Source: Paractinoplanes pyxinae (GTDB lineage Bacteria > Actinomycetota > Actinomycetes > Mycobacteriales > Micromonosporaceae). From it: a stretch of 64,000 bases of DNA. The first letter of the stretch is position 1. Each line of letters opens with the position of its first letter. Of the stretch, positions 8,495-17,452 are shown piece by piece. A program made the translations under genes and the position numbers. The DNA lies in NCBI RefSeq assembly GCF_026626335.1, contig NZ_JAPNTZ010000011.1, positions 248,001-312,000 on the forward strand, in the 5' to 3' direction. The notes beneath the pieces were generated by a model. That model was not told the DNA's origin. It saw nothing but the letters and a program-made list of their open reading frames with translations, and made no database searches.

Positions 8495-8917
8495 CACGGT
8501 CACCGGCCGGCCCTCGGTGAGGTCGGCGATCGGGATCATGGCCACCGGATCGTCGCCCATCAGCAGGAGGGTGGTCCACTGGGCGTCCTCGGCGCCGTAC
8601 CGGCGCAGCCGGGGCACGTCGTCGGCGGCGACCGTGACGGTGCCGTCCCGGCGGGAAACCTTCACCGTGCCGGACGGTCCGTTGAGGACGAGGCAGTATT
8701 TCTTGTCGCCCGCCTCGGCGTAGTAGGTGTCGGCGTCGCACATCCCGAGCAGGCGGCCGAGGAAGCCGGGCGGGTGCTGGACCTCGCCCGAGATCTCGTC
8801 GTTGATCCCGTACACCTCGACCTGATCACTGGCCGGGGCGGTGGACGGGACCCGTACCAGAAAAAGCGCAAGCACCGCGACGCCGCCCGCCCACAGAAGC
8901 TTTCGTCTCGTCGACAT
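8480..8917 (-). CDS. Secreted or membrane-anchored hypothetical protein
   Basis: A 145-residue protein beginning MSTRRKLLWAGGVAVLALFL, a signal peptide or single N-terminal anchor, followed by a small domain with two cysteines (GMCDADTYY and KKYCLVLN) that could form a disulfide outside the cell. No family recognised. It is convergent with the luciferase-like gene and divergent from the ABC transporter at 9054. The ATG at 8917 is chosen because it immediately precedes the positively charged start of the signal sequence. Confidence 0.7.
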   Translation of the reverse strand: MSTRRKLLWAGGVAVLALFLVRVPSTAPASDQVEVYGINDEISGEVQHPPGFLGRLLGMCDADTYYAEAGDKKYCLVLNGPSGTVKVSRRDGTVTVAADDVPRLRRYGAEDAQWTTLLLMGDDPVAMIPIADLTEGRPVTVSALG

Positions 8918-9053
8918 GGACACGACCCTATGAATCGGCGGCGGCGCCGGGCCTGAGTAGCGGCACTCAAAGCGACTGGGGGTGTTAGCACTACCCCGAA
9001 CTGGGTGGTTCGCCGCAGCGACTCGGAACGGCCGCGAAAATAGCGTTTCAGGC

Positions 9054-9794
9054 ATGACGACGATGACGATGACGCCGGCCGCGGTGGCCCTCCACGGGGT
9101 CAGCCGCACTTTCGGTCGGGGGCCGTCGGCGGTCACGGCCGTCGACGATGTGACACTCGACTTCCCGCGCGGCGGCTGGACCGCCGTGATGGGTCCGTCC
9201 GGTTCGGGCAAGTCCACGCTGCTGCACTGCGCGGCCGGGCTCGAGCGGGTCGACACCGGGCGCGTGCTGCTCGGCTCGACCGATCTGACCTCGGCGGGCG
9301 ACGCCGAACTGACCACGCTGCGACGCACCCGGATCGGGTTCGTCTTCCAGAGCTTCAACCTCATCGGCGCGCTCACCGCCGAGCAGAACGTCGCGCTGCC
9401 GCTGCGGCTGGCGGGTAAGCGCCCGTCCCGGTCGGTCGTGCGCGCGACGCTCGACGCGGTGGGGCTGGCCGACCGGGCCCGGCACAAGCCGCGCGAGCTT
9501 TCCGGCGGGCAGCAGCAGCGGGTGGCGATCGCGCGGGCCATGGTGACGCGGCCCGAGGTGCTGTTCGCCGACGAGCCGACCGGCGCGCTCGACTCCACCG
9601 CCGCCCGCACGGTGCTCGACCTGTTGCGCGCGATGGCCGACGCCGGCCAGAGCATCGTGATGGTCACCCACGATCCGGGTGCGGCCGCCCGCGCCGACTC
9701 CGTGGTGTTCCTGCGCGACGGACGCGTGGTCGACCGGCTCGCCGGGGCCGACGCGCGCGGGGTCGCCGACCGGCTAGCGGCTTGGGAGCGGTGA
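9054..9794 (+). CDS. ABC transporter ATP-binding protein (MacB/LolD type)
   Basis: A 246-residue ATPase with Walker A GPSGSGKST, Q-loop in FVFQSFNLIGALTAEQNV, signature LSGGQQQR, Walker B VLFADEPTGALDS and the H-loop in VTHD. The FNL-TAEQNV and EPTGALDS patterns are typical of the LolD/MacB/FtsE branch, whose members work with FtsX-like permeases. The permease gene starts one base after its stop. ATG at 9054 gives the usual family start. The pair probably exports an antibiotic or peptide or acts as a mechanotransmitter; substrate unknown. Confidence 0.95.
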   Translation: MTTMTMTPAAVALHGVSRTFGRGPSAVTAVDDVTLDFPRGGWTAVMGPSGSGKSTLLHCAAGLERVDTGRVLLGSTDLTSAGDAELTTLRRTRIGFVFQSFNLIGALTAEQNVALPLRLAGKRPSRSVVRATLDAVGLADRARHKPRELSGGQQQRVAIARAMVTRPEVLFADEPTGALDSTAARTVLDLLRAMADAGQSIVMVTHDPGAAARADSVVFLRDGRVVDRLAGADARGVADRLAAWER

Positions 9795-9795
9795 C

Positions 9796-11625
9796 ATGCT
9801 GGGGATGAGCCGGGCCGGCCTGGCCGAGCGTTGGACGCTTTTCGTTGGTGCGCTGCTCTCCGTGGCTCTCGGGGTGGCGCTGGTGCAGTCTTCGTTGTTG
9901 CTGCTCATTTCGGCGGCGCAGCAGAGTTCCGACGACGCCGCGGTGCCGATGCTGGGCATCGTGCTCGGCGGGGCGGTGTTCCTGGCCGGATTCGTGATCA
10001 GCTCGACGTTCGCCTTCACGGTCGACCAGCGCCGCCGCGACCTGGCCCTGCTGCGCCTGGTCGGGGGCAGCCGGCGTCAGGTGCGCCGGCTGCTGCTGGG
10101 CGAGGCGGTTCTGCTCGGGCTGGGCGGCGCCGCGATCGGCGTGCCGGCCGGGCTGGGCGTCATGGCGGTGCAGACCTGGCTCATGCGGCGGTTCGAGTTC
10201 GTGCCGCCGGCCTTCACGGGCGAGTGGCGCATGTGGATCCTCGGCGTCTCGGTCGGCACGGGCGTGGCGCTCGCGGTGGCCGGGGTGCTGGTGGCCGCGC
10301 GGCGGGCGGCCCGGGTACGGCCGTTGGAGGCGCTGCGCGAGAGCGGCCCGGCGGCGCGGGTGATGACGGCCGGGCGCTGGGTGGCCGGCCTGTTCTTCTT
10401 CGGCGGCGCGCTGGCCCTGGTCATCGTGGCCCCGCACGGCGGACCGGCCGGCGGTCAGGCCATGGCGATGAACGTGGCCATGCCGGCCGCGGTGGCCGTG
10501 GTGGCGTTCGGGCCGCTGCTAGTCCCGGTGCTGGCCCGGCTGGTGCCGTTCGGCGGCGGGGTGCTGGGCTCGCTGGCCCGGGCCAACGTCCGGGACGCGC
10601 GGCGCCGGTCGGCCTCGGTCGCGGCGCCGCTGATCGTGCTGATCGCGCTGGTCGTGGGCAACACGGGCGCGGGGGAGTCGTTCACGGCCAGCGGCGTCGA
10701 CGAGATGGCCCGCTCGACCCACGCCGACTTCGTGGTCGAGGGGACCGTTCCGGCCCGCCCGGGTGTGGCCACCGTGTCGGCCGAGACCTCGCTGGACGCC
10801 CAAGTCGTCACCGGTTCGGGCGAGGACCAAGAGACGACGGACGTCACCGCTCTGGTGATCGATCCCCGGGCGTACGCGGTGGTGCACGGCACGTCCGTCG
10901 ATGTCCACGGTCAGGCCGTGGCCCGGGGACCGGGCGGCGAGGTTTCGACCAGCGGATCGGTTCGGGTGCGTCTGCCCGGAGCCGACCTGGGCGAGCTGCC
11001 CGTGGTGGCGTCGGTGCCCGAGATGATGAGCGGCGGCGCGAGCCTGCTGCTGCCGCCCGGCCTGGTGCCCGCGGCGGCGCTGGCCCAGGCGCCCACCCGC
11101 TCGTTCGTGGCGCTCGCCCCGGGCGCCGACGCTTCCGCCGTACGAGCGGACCTGGCCCGCTACGGCCCGGTGTTCACCGCCGGCGACTGGCTGCGCGCCG
11201 ACGCCGAGCAGCGCAACTCGACCAACGACAAGGTGATGCTGGTCGTGCTCGGCCTGGGCGGCCTGTACGCCCTGATCGGCGTGATCAACTCGATCGTGAT
11301 CGGCGCCGCCACCCGCCGCCGTGAATTCGCCGAGGCCCGGGTGACCGGCCTGACCCGCGGCCAGGTCGTCCGCTCGGCCCTGCTCGAGGCGTACGCGGTG
11401 ACGGGCGCCGCCCTGCTGCTGGGCACCGTGGCCGCGTCGGCCGCCTTCTTCGCCGTCCTGGCCACGACGTCGGCCGTGACCGGCTCGGCGACCCTGAAGC
11501 TGCCGTGGCCCTTGTTCGCCGCGGTGGCCGCCGTGGCCCTGACCGTAACCGGCGTGACCAGCCTGATCACGTCCCTCTCAGCCACCCGCCGCCCCCCGGT
11601 GACCCTGCTGGCCGCCCGCGAGTGA
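9796..11625 (+). CDS. FtsX-like ABC transporter permease
   Basis: A 609-residue membrane protein with two FtsX-type modules. An N-terminal helix is followed by a TM block around residues 50-190 with the coupling segment RRRDLALLRLVGGSRRQVRRLLLGEA. A second block starts near residue 200, a large extracellular domain spans about 300-460, and a C-terminal TM block holds a second coupling segment RRREFAEARVTGLTRGQVVRSALLEA. It follows the ATPase by one base and forms a type VII (MacB-like) transporter with it. Confidence 0.92.
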   Translation: MLGMSRAGLAERWTLFVGALLSVALGVALVQSSLLLLISAAQQSSDDAAVPMLGIVLGGAVFLAGFVISSTFAFTVDQRRRDLALLRLVGGSRRQVRRLLLGEAVLLGLGGAAIGVPAGLGVMAVQTWLMRRFEFVPPAFTGEWRMWILGVSVGTGVALAVAGVLVAARRAARVRPLEALRESGPAARVMTAGRWVAGLFFFGGALALVIVAPHGGPAGGQAMAMNVAMPAAVAVVAFGPLLVPVLARLVPFGGGVLGSLARANVRDARRRSASVAAPLIVLIALVVGNTGAGESFTASGVDEMARSTHADFVVEGTVPARPGVATVSAETSLDAQVVTGSGEDQETTDVTALVIDPRAYAVVHGTSVDVHGQAVARGPGGEVSTSGSVRVRLPGADLGELPVVASVPEMMSGGASLLLPPGLVPAAALAQAPTRSFVALAPGADASAVRADLARYGPVFTAGDWLRADAEQRNSTNDKVMLVVLGLGGLYALIGVINSIVIGAATRRREFAEARVTGLTRGQVVRSALLEAYAVTGAALLLGTVAASAAFFAVLATTSAVTGSATLKLPWPLFAAVAAVALTVTGVTSLITSLSATRRPPVTLLAARE

Positions 11626-11704
11626 CCTAGTCGAGTGACACTAGTCGGGTGTACCCTCACCTTCCGGTGGGGGCATACCCGCCTCGACGAAGGATCCGGA
11701 CGCG

Positions 11705-11720
11705 CCATACCGATGTATGG
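11705..11720. promoter_or_regulatory. Inverted repeat upstream of the toxin-antitoxin pair
   Basis: CCATAC-CGAT-GTATGG is a perfect 6-bp inverted repeat with a 4-base centre, ending 7 bases before the antitoxin ATG. A third half-site-like TGTATGG overlaps the start codon. VapB antitoxins bind such repeats to autoregulate, with VapC as co-repressor. Confidence 0.65.
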
Positions 11721-11727
11721 TGCTTGT

Positions 11728-11994
11728 ATGGCTGCGAAGAAGGTGACTGTGACGCTCCCCGAGGAGCTGGTCGAGGCGCTCGGCGCCGCCGCCCACGAGG
11801 ACGGTGTGCCGCTGTCGCGGCTCGTCGCCCATGCGGCGGAGAACGAGCTGCGGCGCCGGCTCGGGCGTCGTCTGGTGGCCGAGTGGCAGGCCGAGCACGG
11901 CGCCTTCACGGCCGAAGAGCTCGCGGCGGCCCGAGCCGAGATGGCTGCCGCCGACGCTGAGGCGTTCGGTATTCCTCCGTCGGCGGCAGCGTGA
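11728..11994 (+). CDS. VapB-like ribbon-helix-helix antitoxin
   Basis: An 88-residue protein with an N-terminal ribbon-helix-helix (KKVTVTLPEELVEALGAAAHEDGVPLSRLVAHAAENEL) that should bind DNA as a dimer, and an acidic Ala/Glu-rich C-terminal tail of the kind that wraps the cognate toxin. The ATG at 11728 is preferred over an ATG at 11713 because the latter lies inside the inverted repeat. Its stop overlaps the toxin GTG start by four bases, giving the usual coupled expression. Confidence 0.85.
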   Translation: MAAKKVTVTLPEELVEALGAAAHEDGVPLSRLVAHAAENELRRRLGRRLVAEWQAEHGAFTAEELAAARAEMAAADAEAFGIPPSAAA

Positions 11995-12383
11995 GCATCC
12001 CTTACGTGTACGACGCCGGTGTCCTGCTGGCGATCGACGGCAACGACCGGCGGATGTGGACGATTCATCACCTGGCCATCGAGGAGGGGCGTCGCCTCCT
12101 CGTTCCGGCCGTCGTCGTCGCTCAGGCGTGGCGGGACGCCCGTCGCCAGGTTCAGCTGGGCAAGTTTCTGCACAGCTGTGAGGTCATCCCGGTCGGGCTG
12201 GAGACGGCGAAGACAGCCGGCGTGCTGTGTGGCAAGTCGGGAACTCGCGACGTCGTCGACGCCACGGTGGTCACCGTCGCTTTGGCCCATGGTGCCATCG
12301 TCTTCACCAGCGACCCCGGGGACATCACCTTGCTGGCGGTGGCCGCCGACATCAAGCCGAGCCTGGTCGTGCGTCGCGTCTAG
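11991..12383 (+). CDS. VapC-like PIN-domain toxin ribonuclease
   Basis: A 130-residue PIN-domain protein. Candidate metal-binding acids are D8 in YDAG, D87 and D90 in RDVVDATVV, and D108/D111 in TSDPGD. A Gln-Ala-Trp (VVVAQAWRD) stands where many PIN toxins carry a Glu. Active VapC toxins cut tRNA or rRNA and stop translation. It overlaps the antitoxin by GTGA. It ends 3 bases before the convergent DUF3616 gene. The RNA target is unknown. Confidence 0.85.
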   Translation: MSIPYVYDAGVLLAIDGNDRRMWTIHHLAIEEGRRLLVPAVVVAQAWRDARRQVQLGKFLHSCEVIPVGLETAKTAGVLCGKSGTRDVVDATVVTVALAHGAIVFTSDPGDITLLAVAADIKPSLVVRRV

Positions 12384-12386
12384 TCG

Positions 12387-13457
12387 TCACCGCAGGCGGA
12401 CGACGTCGGCTATTACGGCGTCGTCCTCGGTGAGGCGGACGGCGGCGGGGCTGTCGTAGACGATCAGCAGGCGGCCGTCGCCGTAGCGGCTCAGGCCCTC
12501 GGCGTGGTCGTCGCCTTCACCGAAGGACAACTCCAGCTCGCGGCTGATCATGTCGCCTCGCACGATGGTGGGCTGCTCGGAGCGGCTGGCGTCGTGCCAG
12601 CGGTAGACGCGCACCGGGCCGTCCAGGTCCATCGTCGGGCCGGCCAGGATGAGCAGGTCGTCGCCGTCGGGGCAGAGGTCGCGCACGCCCAGGCCGTCGA
12701 GCTTGAGCACGTGCTTGCGATAGGTGAAGCCGTCAGCGAACTCGTGCAGCCGCAGCCGGTCGGGCTCGTCCGGGTCGATGTAGGGCCGCAGCTCGAGCAC
12801 GAACGCCCAGCCGCGCAGCACCGGCCCGCGCAGGCCCAGATAGACGCGGTCGCCGCTGACCGCGATGCCTTCGATGTCGAGCCCGTTGTCCTTGCCCGGG
12901 ATGGCCAGGAACGGCGCCAGATGCTCGTCCTTGCGCAGCAGGTGCCGCAGGTCGTCCTTGCCGCCGAGCGCGGCCGCGTAGTGCTTCTCGCCGTCGAGTT
13001 CGATTTCCCGTACGGGCGTCGGCAGCCCGTCCACGTCGGCGATCGGAAGGCGTACGAGAATCTGCCGGTTCTCCTGCCCCTCGATGCGCGCCAGCCGCTT
13101 GAGCGCCTTCGCCCCCTCGTGCCGGTCCTTGATCTGCTTGCGGCGCAAGCTGTGCGAGCCGATCGCCCACAGGAACGGCCCCGTGCGGGCCAGCCCCTCG
13201 ACGTCGGCCTCCTCCTCGATGTCCGTGCCGGGCAGGGTGATGAAATCGCCGAGCCGGTACGTCGTTTCGGCGCCGAACTCGGTCGGGGCGGCCGGGTCGT
13301 CGGCCACCAGCCGCTCCACGGTCGCGGTCTCGTCGCCGGCGATCCACAGGACGGGCCCGTCGAGGCGTACGGCCGAGAGGTTGGTGTGTGTCGCCGCGGC
13401 GCGCGACTTGTCCCCGAAGCGCAGCCGGACCGTGTGTTCCAAGGTCATGGTCATCAT
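12387..13457 (-). CDS. DUF3616 family protein
   Basis: A 356-residue predicted cytoplasmic protein with repeated beta-strand segments (LDGPVLWIAGDE, FLWAIGSHSLRRKQ, DIEGIAVSGDRVYLGLRGP, GDDLLILAGPTMDLDGPVRVYRW, RYGDGRLLIVYDS) suggesting a beta-propeller-like fold. These match the uncharacterised DUF3616 family. No catalytic residues can be assigned. It is preceded by the M28 peptidase gene on the same strand with a 48-base gap. Several Met codons at the N terminus (MMTMTLEH) leave the exact start open. Confidence 0.78.
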   Translation of the reverse strand: MMTMTLEHTVRLRFGDKSRAAATHTNLSAVRLDGPVLWIAGDETATVERLVADDPAAPTEFGAETTYRLGDFITLPGTDIEEEADVEGLARTGPFLWAIGSHSLRRKQIKDRHEGAKALKRLARIEGQENRQILVRLPIADVDGLPTPVREIELDGEKHYAAALGGKDDLRHLLRKDEHLAPFLAIPGKDNGLDIEGIAVSGDRVYLGLRGPVLRGWAFVLELRPYIDPDEPDRLRLHEFADGFTYRKHVLKLDGLGVRDLCPDGDDLLILAGPTMDLDGPVRVYRWHDASRSEQPTIVRGDMISRELELSFGEGDDHAEGLSRYGDGRLLIVYDSPAAVRLTEDDAVIADVVRLR

Positions 13458-13505
13458 CGTGGCACCGGGAAGCCACCCGGTGTGTCGGCTGTCGGGATAT
13501 CGAAA

Positions 13506-14861
13506 CTAGCTGGACGGGTTAGGTGCGGCGGCGGGGCTCCGGTTCCCGTCGGTGTCCACCGCCCGTACGCCGAAGAAGACGTTGTCTTTCGACAGGTCGA
13601 TGGTGACCTCGCTGACCTTGCCGACGGCCCGTGAATGCTGCCAGTCGGAGGCCGTCGTCTCGCGCCAGACCACCTCGTAGCCGGCCAGGTCGGGCTCGGT
13701 CCCGAGTTGCCAGCGCAGCGTCGTGGCATTGGTGAGCTGCGTGGTGTCGATGACGACACCCTTCGGCGTGCCCGGCGCCTGGGCCAGCGACCACAGCGCG
13801 GACGCGTTGGTGCGGGCCACCCCGGCGATGTACCTGAAGTCGCAGAACTCGACCAGGTCGCCGTACTGGACGCCGTTCTCGACCCGGACGTCCTGATGCT
13901 CGTGGGCGAAGTTCTCGCGCGGCTCGGTGAAGCGGGCCGCCGGGTAGCCGCGGAGCAGGAACGAGATGTGGTCGCTGCCGCGCAGGTAGCGGTCGCGGCG
14001 CCAGATGAGCCGGACGTCGAGGTCGGTCCGCAGGTCGCCGACGAACCGCCCGAGCTGGCGCGACGGCCCGTCGTTCTCGCCGCCCACGCTCTTGCGGGTG
14101 GTGGCCTCGGCCGCCGTCTCGGAGGTGGGCACCCCCTCGACGAACAGCCGCACCGACCGGGACGGCGGCGTGCCGTCGTGCGCGTCACCGGTGCCGACGA
14201 TGTCGTTGCTGAACATGGCCTGGATGTCGGCGCCCCGGTCTTTGTAGACCTGCGCCATGTGGTCGGAGCCGTAGAGCCCCTGCTCCTCGCCGGCCACCGC
14301 GGCGAACACGATGGTCGCCTCGGGCCGGCGGGTGGCCAGCACCCGCGCCAGCTCCATGATCACGGCCACCCCGGACGCGTCGTCGTCGGCGCCCGGCGCG
14401 TCCTTGACCGCGTCCATCACGTCGGTCACCCGCGAGTCGTAGTGCCCGGTCACCACATAGATCCGCTCGGGCGTGACACTGCCGCGCAGCGTGGCGATCA
14501 CGTTGGTGATCGTGGTCGGCGCCGGAACGCGCGGCGACACCGGCTGCACGAACGACTGCAGCTCGACCGACATCCGCCCGCCCGACCGCGCCGCGTACCG
14601 CTGCAGCTCGGCAAAGATCCAGTCGCGCGCCGCCCCGATCCCGCGCACCGGATCGTCCTGGCTGGAAAGCGTGTGCCGCGTGCCGAACGACACCAGCTTC
14701 CGCACGATCGCCTCGATCCGCCGGGCGTCGATCTCGCGCAGGATCGCCCTCAGTTCTCCTTTGGGCACGACGCTTGCCCGGGCCGCCTCGCCCGCCACCA
14801 GAGGCGCCGCCGCAGCAGCCGCCGACACTGTCAGAAACGCACGCCTCGTCGACTTGGCCAT
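13506..14861 (-). CDS. Exported M28-family metallopeptidase
   Basis: About 451 residues. The N terminus STRRAFLTVSAAAAAAP carries a twin-arginine-like signal, so export through Tat is likely. The M28 catalytic motifs follow in order: GHYDSR (zinc His), GADDDASG (bridging Asp), GEEQGLYGS (catalytic Glu pair) and a later SNDIVG with Asp. A C-terminal region with PDLAGYEVVWRETTASDWQ and VFFGVRAVDTDGN looks like a fibronectin-III-like domain. It is probably an extracellular aminopeptidase or carboxypeptidase. The ATG at 14861 places the RR motif at residues 6-7; an upstream Met at 14870 is possible. Confidence 0.9.
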   Translation of the reverse strand: MAKSTRRAFLTVSAAAAAAPLVAGEAARASVVPKGELRAILREIDARRIEAIVRKLVSFGTRHTLSSQDDPVRGIGAARDWIFAELQRYAARSGGRMSVELQSFVQPVSPRVPAPTTITNVIATLRGSVTPERIYVVTGHYDSRVTDVMDAVKDAPGADDDASGVAVIMELARVLATRRPEATIVFAAVAGEEQGLYGSDHMAQVYKDRGADIQAMFSNDIVGTGDAHDGTPPSRSVRLFVEGVPTSETAAEATTRKSVGGENDGPSRQLGRFVGDLRTDLDVRLIWRRDRYLRGSDHISFLLRGYPAARFTEPRENFAHEHQDVRVENGVQYGDLVEFCDFRYIAGVARTNASALWSLAQAPGTPKGVVIDTTQLTNATTLRWQLGTEPDLAGYEVVWRETTASDWQHSRAVGKVSEVTIDLSKDNVFFGVRAVDTDGNRSPAAAPNPSS

Positions 14862-14904
14862 GCCGTCCACTCTGGCCCTCGAGCGATCGGATGTCCACGT
14901 TCAT

Positions 14905-15411
14905 CTATGTGTTGGCACGGCTGGTGACGAAGTAGTGCAGCGGTCCACGCTCGTCGCTCTCTATTCGCGCGAGGCGCAGACCGGCCCGCTCGGCGATGCG
15001 TATCGAGAATGTGTTGTGCGGCCGGATAATGGCCCAAACCGGCCCGATGCCGGCCGATCGGCATTCGTCGAGAACCGCCGCGACTGCCTCGGACGCGAAT
15101 CCTCGACCTTGCCAAGGTCGGTGGATGAGGTAACCGATCTCCGCATCGGCTCGCCCCCGGAAGAGGCCGCAGTTGCCGATCAGAACGTCCGTAGCCTTCT
15201 GCCGTACGGCGTACCAGCGCAGCCCGTGGTCGCGCTCAGCCGCCATGCGATTGCGGATCCATTTCTCGGTCTGCGCAATCGCCGTGAACGGGCCCGAGCC
15301 GATGGTGTTGGTCCGCGGGTCGGCGAGGATCGCATGCAGCTCGTCGACGTCGTCGAGGGTGAAGGGGCTCAGGAACAATCGGTTCGTGGTCAGCCGGCTC
15401 CGCATCGTCAT
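14905..15411 (-). CDS. GNAT N-acetyltransferase (RimJ/RimL type)
   Basis: A 168-residue acetyltransferase: TTNRLFLSPFTLDDVDELHAIL at the start, the acetyl-CoA binding segment EIGYLIHRPWQGRGFASEAVAAVL (Q/RxxGxG/A type), and FSIRIAERAGLR at the end. The start ATG overlaps the stop of the upstream acyltransferase gene by ATGA (15408-15411), so the two are translationally coupled. The acceptor is unknown; family members modify ribosomal proteins, antibiotics or small amines. Confidence 0.88.
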   Translation of the reverse strand: MTMRSRLTTNRLFLSPFTLDDVDELHAILADPRTNTIGSGPFTAIAQTEKWIRNRMAAERDHGLRWYAVRQKATDVLIGNCGLFRGRADAEIGYLIHRPWQGRGFASEAVAAVLDECRSAGIGPVWAIIRPHNTFSIRIAERAGLRLARIESDERGPLHYFVTSRANT

Positions 15412-16553
15412 CGCATGCCGAAGAGGAAGCGGGTCGGGCCGGTGCGCCGGACGAGCACGTCGTAGGCGGCGAACATGACGACGAACGAGATGGCGACGAT
15501 GGCCAGGTATTTGACGATCATCGCCGTGTTCCACCGGACGGCGAAGTAGGCGACTGCGACGACGATCGGCTGGTGCAGGATGTAGAGCGGCAGGGCGGCT
15601 TCGGCGAGGTAGGCGAGCACCGGGCGCCGCTTTCCGGACGTTTCCCGGGAACCGCTTGCCCCGCGGTCGAGCAGGCCGAGAATGCCCACGAGCAGGCACC
15701 AGCCGGCCGCGGCGAAGACGATGCGGGCGGCGATCGCGTGGGCCGTCATGTCGGTGAACGGCTCACCGTCGTACGTGCCGAGCAGGGCGCCCGACGCACC
15801 GAAGATCAGGAATCCGATGATGGCGGCCGGCTTGGCGTCTCGGCGCATCGCTATGCGGAAGCTGTCGTCGGCGGCGAGCACAAACCCGTACAGGAAAAGC
15901 AGTAGGTACGCCCATCGGCTCCAGCCGGCGAACGCCTCCTCCATTCCCAGCAGCGCGCCCACCACCATCAGTGGAATCGCCGGAATCACGAGCAGCCAGC
16001 CGCGCCGGGACACGAATCCCAGACGGTCGGCGGGAAGCCATCGGACGAACAGCGCCAGCAGCAAGGAGAACGTCAGCAGCAGCACGACGAACCACAGATG
16101 CCCGGTCTCGAAATAGTCGCCCTGCAGCAGGAACGGAAAGTCCCGCAGGCTCAGGTGGACGTCGAAGAAGCTCAGCAGAAACCGCGGATAAGACTCGTCG
16201 TACGCCGGGTCGGCCGCCTTCAACCGCAGCCACTGCGGGACCGGAATGATGGTCAGCGTCGCGAACACCAGCGGCACGCCCAGCCGCAGCAGCCTTTCCC
16301 GCACGAAGCCGCCACTGCCGCGCCGCCGCATCGAATGCCACGCCCCGAATCCCCCGATCAGGAACAGCGCCGGCATCGCCCACACCACGCCGAAGCCGGC
16401 CAGCCACGTCACGGCCTCGGTCGTCTGCGGATTCTTGACGTAGAAATCGTCGCGTTCGTCGAACACCAATGCGCTGTGAAAGAACACCAGCCCCAGCACG
16501 ACCGTGAGCCGGATAGCGTCCAGCTCGGGCCGTCGCCCGCCTTCCCCCGTCAT
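15408..16553 (-). CDS. Membrane acyltransferase, family 3
   Basis: A 381-residue integral membrane protein with about ten hydrophobic segments. The N-terminal pattern RRPELDAIRLTVVLGLVFFHSAL has the conserved R/H residues of the acyltransferase-3 (OpgC/OafA-like) family, followed by GHLWFVVLLL and LYILHQPIVVAVAY near the end, all typical. Such proteins O-acylate extracellular sugars or glycolipids. It is coupled by ATGA to the downstream GNAT gene and lies 43 bases after the retropepsin-like gene. Confidence 0.88.
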   Translation of the reverse strand: MTGEGGRRPELDAIRLTVVLGLVFFHSALVFDERDDFYVKNPQTTEAVTWLAGFGVVWAMPALFLIGGFGAWHSMRRRGSGGFVRERLLRLGVPLVFATLTIIPVPQWLRLKAADPAYDESYPRFLLSFFDVHLSLRDFPFLLQGDYFETGHLWFVVLLLTFSLLLALFVRWLPADRLGFVSRRGWLLVIPAIPLMVVGALLGMEEAFAGWSRWAYLLLFLYGFVLAADDSFRIAMRRDAKPAAIIGFLIFGASGALLGTYDGEPFTDMTAHAIAARIVFAAAGWCLLVGILGLLDRGASGSRETSGKRRPVLAYLAEAALPLYILHQPIVVAVAYFAVRWNTAMIVKYLAIVAISFVVMFAAYDVLVRRTGPTRFLFGMR

Positions 16554-16596
16554 GCCGTCACGCTATGGTGCCCAGCCACCCGGCGGAAGGCGCGAG

Positions 16597-17379
16597 CTAC
16601 CGCAGGAACATCCGGCCGCCGTCGAAGTCCATCGTGTAGCAGTAACGGTCGAGATAGTCGGAGCCGATCAGCCCGTCGTAGATGATCTCTTGGAAGTGAA
16701 CCCGGGCGCCCGCCTGCGCGGTGTCCGGCGCCGCCGCCAGATGCACTGAGCCCCGAACAGTCGCCCAATGACGCGTCCACTCGTACCCGGTCTCGTCCGT
16801 CCCGGTTTTGGTGGTCACTTCCGGCCCGTCGAGGTCGATCCCGCAGTCACCCGCGAACCGCGTGTCGAGGATGAGGTTGTCCGAGCCGGTGTCGACCTCG
16901 ACGCTCACTTCCCGCCCGCTCGGCAAGGTCAAGGTCACAAAGGCGTCCACCGTACGGTTCTCATGCCGCACCTGCAGAGGCACCTCCCAGCCTTGAGCCG
17001 CCCCCGGATCGACGAAATCCACCGTCATGGCCGCCGGATCCACACAGAGGGCCAGCCCGGCGTAGAAGTCGGGCCCGAGAATCCCCGCGAACCCGTCCCC
17101 GAGGTCGGCCACCCCGGCCAGGTGCCCCTCCACCCGATGCTCACCCAGGCTCAGCGACGGTAGCCGAACCAGCGGCGCGTGCACTTCCTGCCCGGACATC
17201 CGACGCCCGCTCATCGTCTCGACGGTGGCCCGCACGTCCGCCCGCCCCGCCACCTCCGAAGACACCACCGTGATCCCGATCCCGGTGTCGATCAGAAACC
17301 GGTACTCGTCCCCACCCACCCGAACCGGCACCCGAACGAGGTGATGAAACCGATCGAACGTCGTCGTCATGGCGCTCAC
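16597..17379 (-). CDS. Single-chain tandem retropepsin-like aspartic protease
   Basis: A 260-residue protein containing two copies of the retropepsin-type active-site layout. The first half has FLIDTGIGITVVSS (Asp31) with ILGPDF (100-105). The second half has VEVDTGSDNLILDT (Asp163) with LIGSDY (237-242). Each DTG plus hydrophobic-hydrophobic-Gly element is what a retropepsin monomer contributes, so the two halves could form an intramolecular active site like a compact pepsin. No signal peptide is seen, so a cytoplasmic location is likely. Substrate unknown. Confidence 0.75.
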   Translation of the reverse strand: MSAMTTTFDRFHHLVRVPVRVGGDEYRFLIDTGIGITVVSSEVAGRADVRATVETMSGRRMSGQEVHAPLVRLPSLSLGEHRVEGHLAGVADLGDGFAGILGPDFYAGLALCVDPAAMTVDFVDPGAAQGWEVPLQVRHENRTVDAFVTLTLPSGREVSVEVDTGSDNLILDTRFAGDCGIDLDGPEVTTKTGTDETGYEWTRHWATVRGSVHLAAAPDTAQAGARVHFQEIIYDGLIGSDYLDRYCYTMDFDGGRMFLR

Positions 17380-17452
17380 CGTAGCCGTGCCGAATGATCT
17401 GCTTGCGCGGCACCGGAGGTTTGCCGGCCAGCTCGCCCGAATCCGGCCGTCT

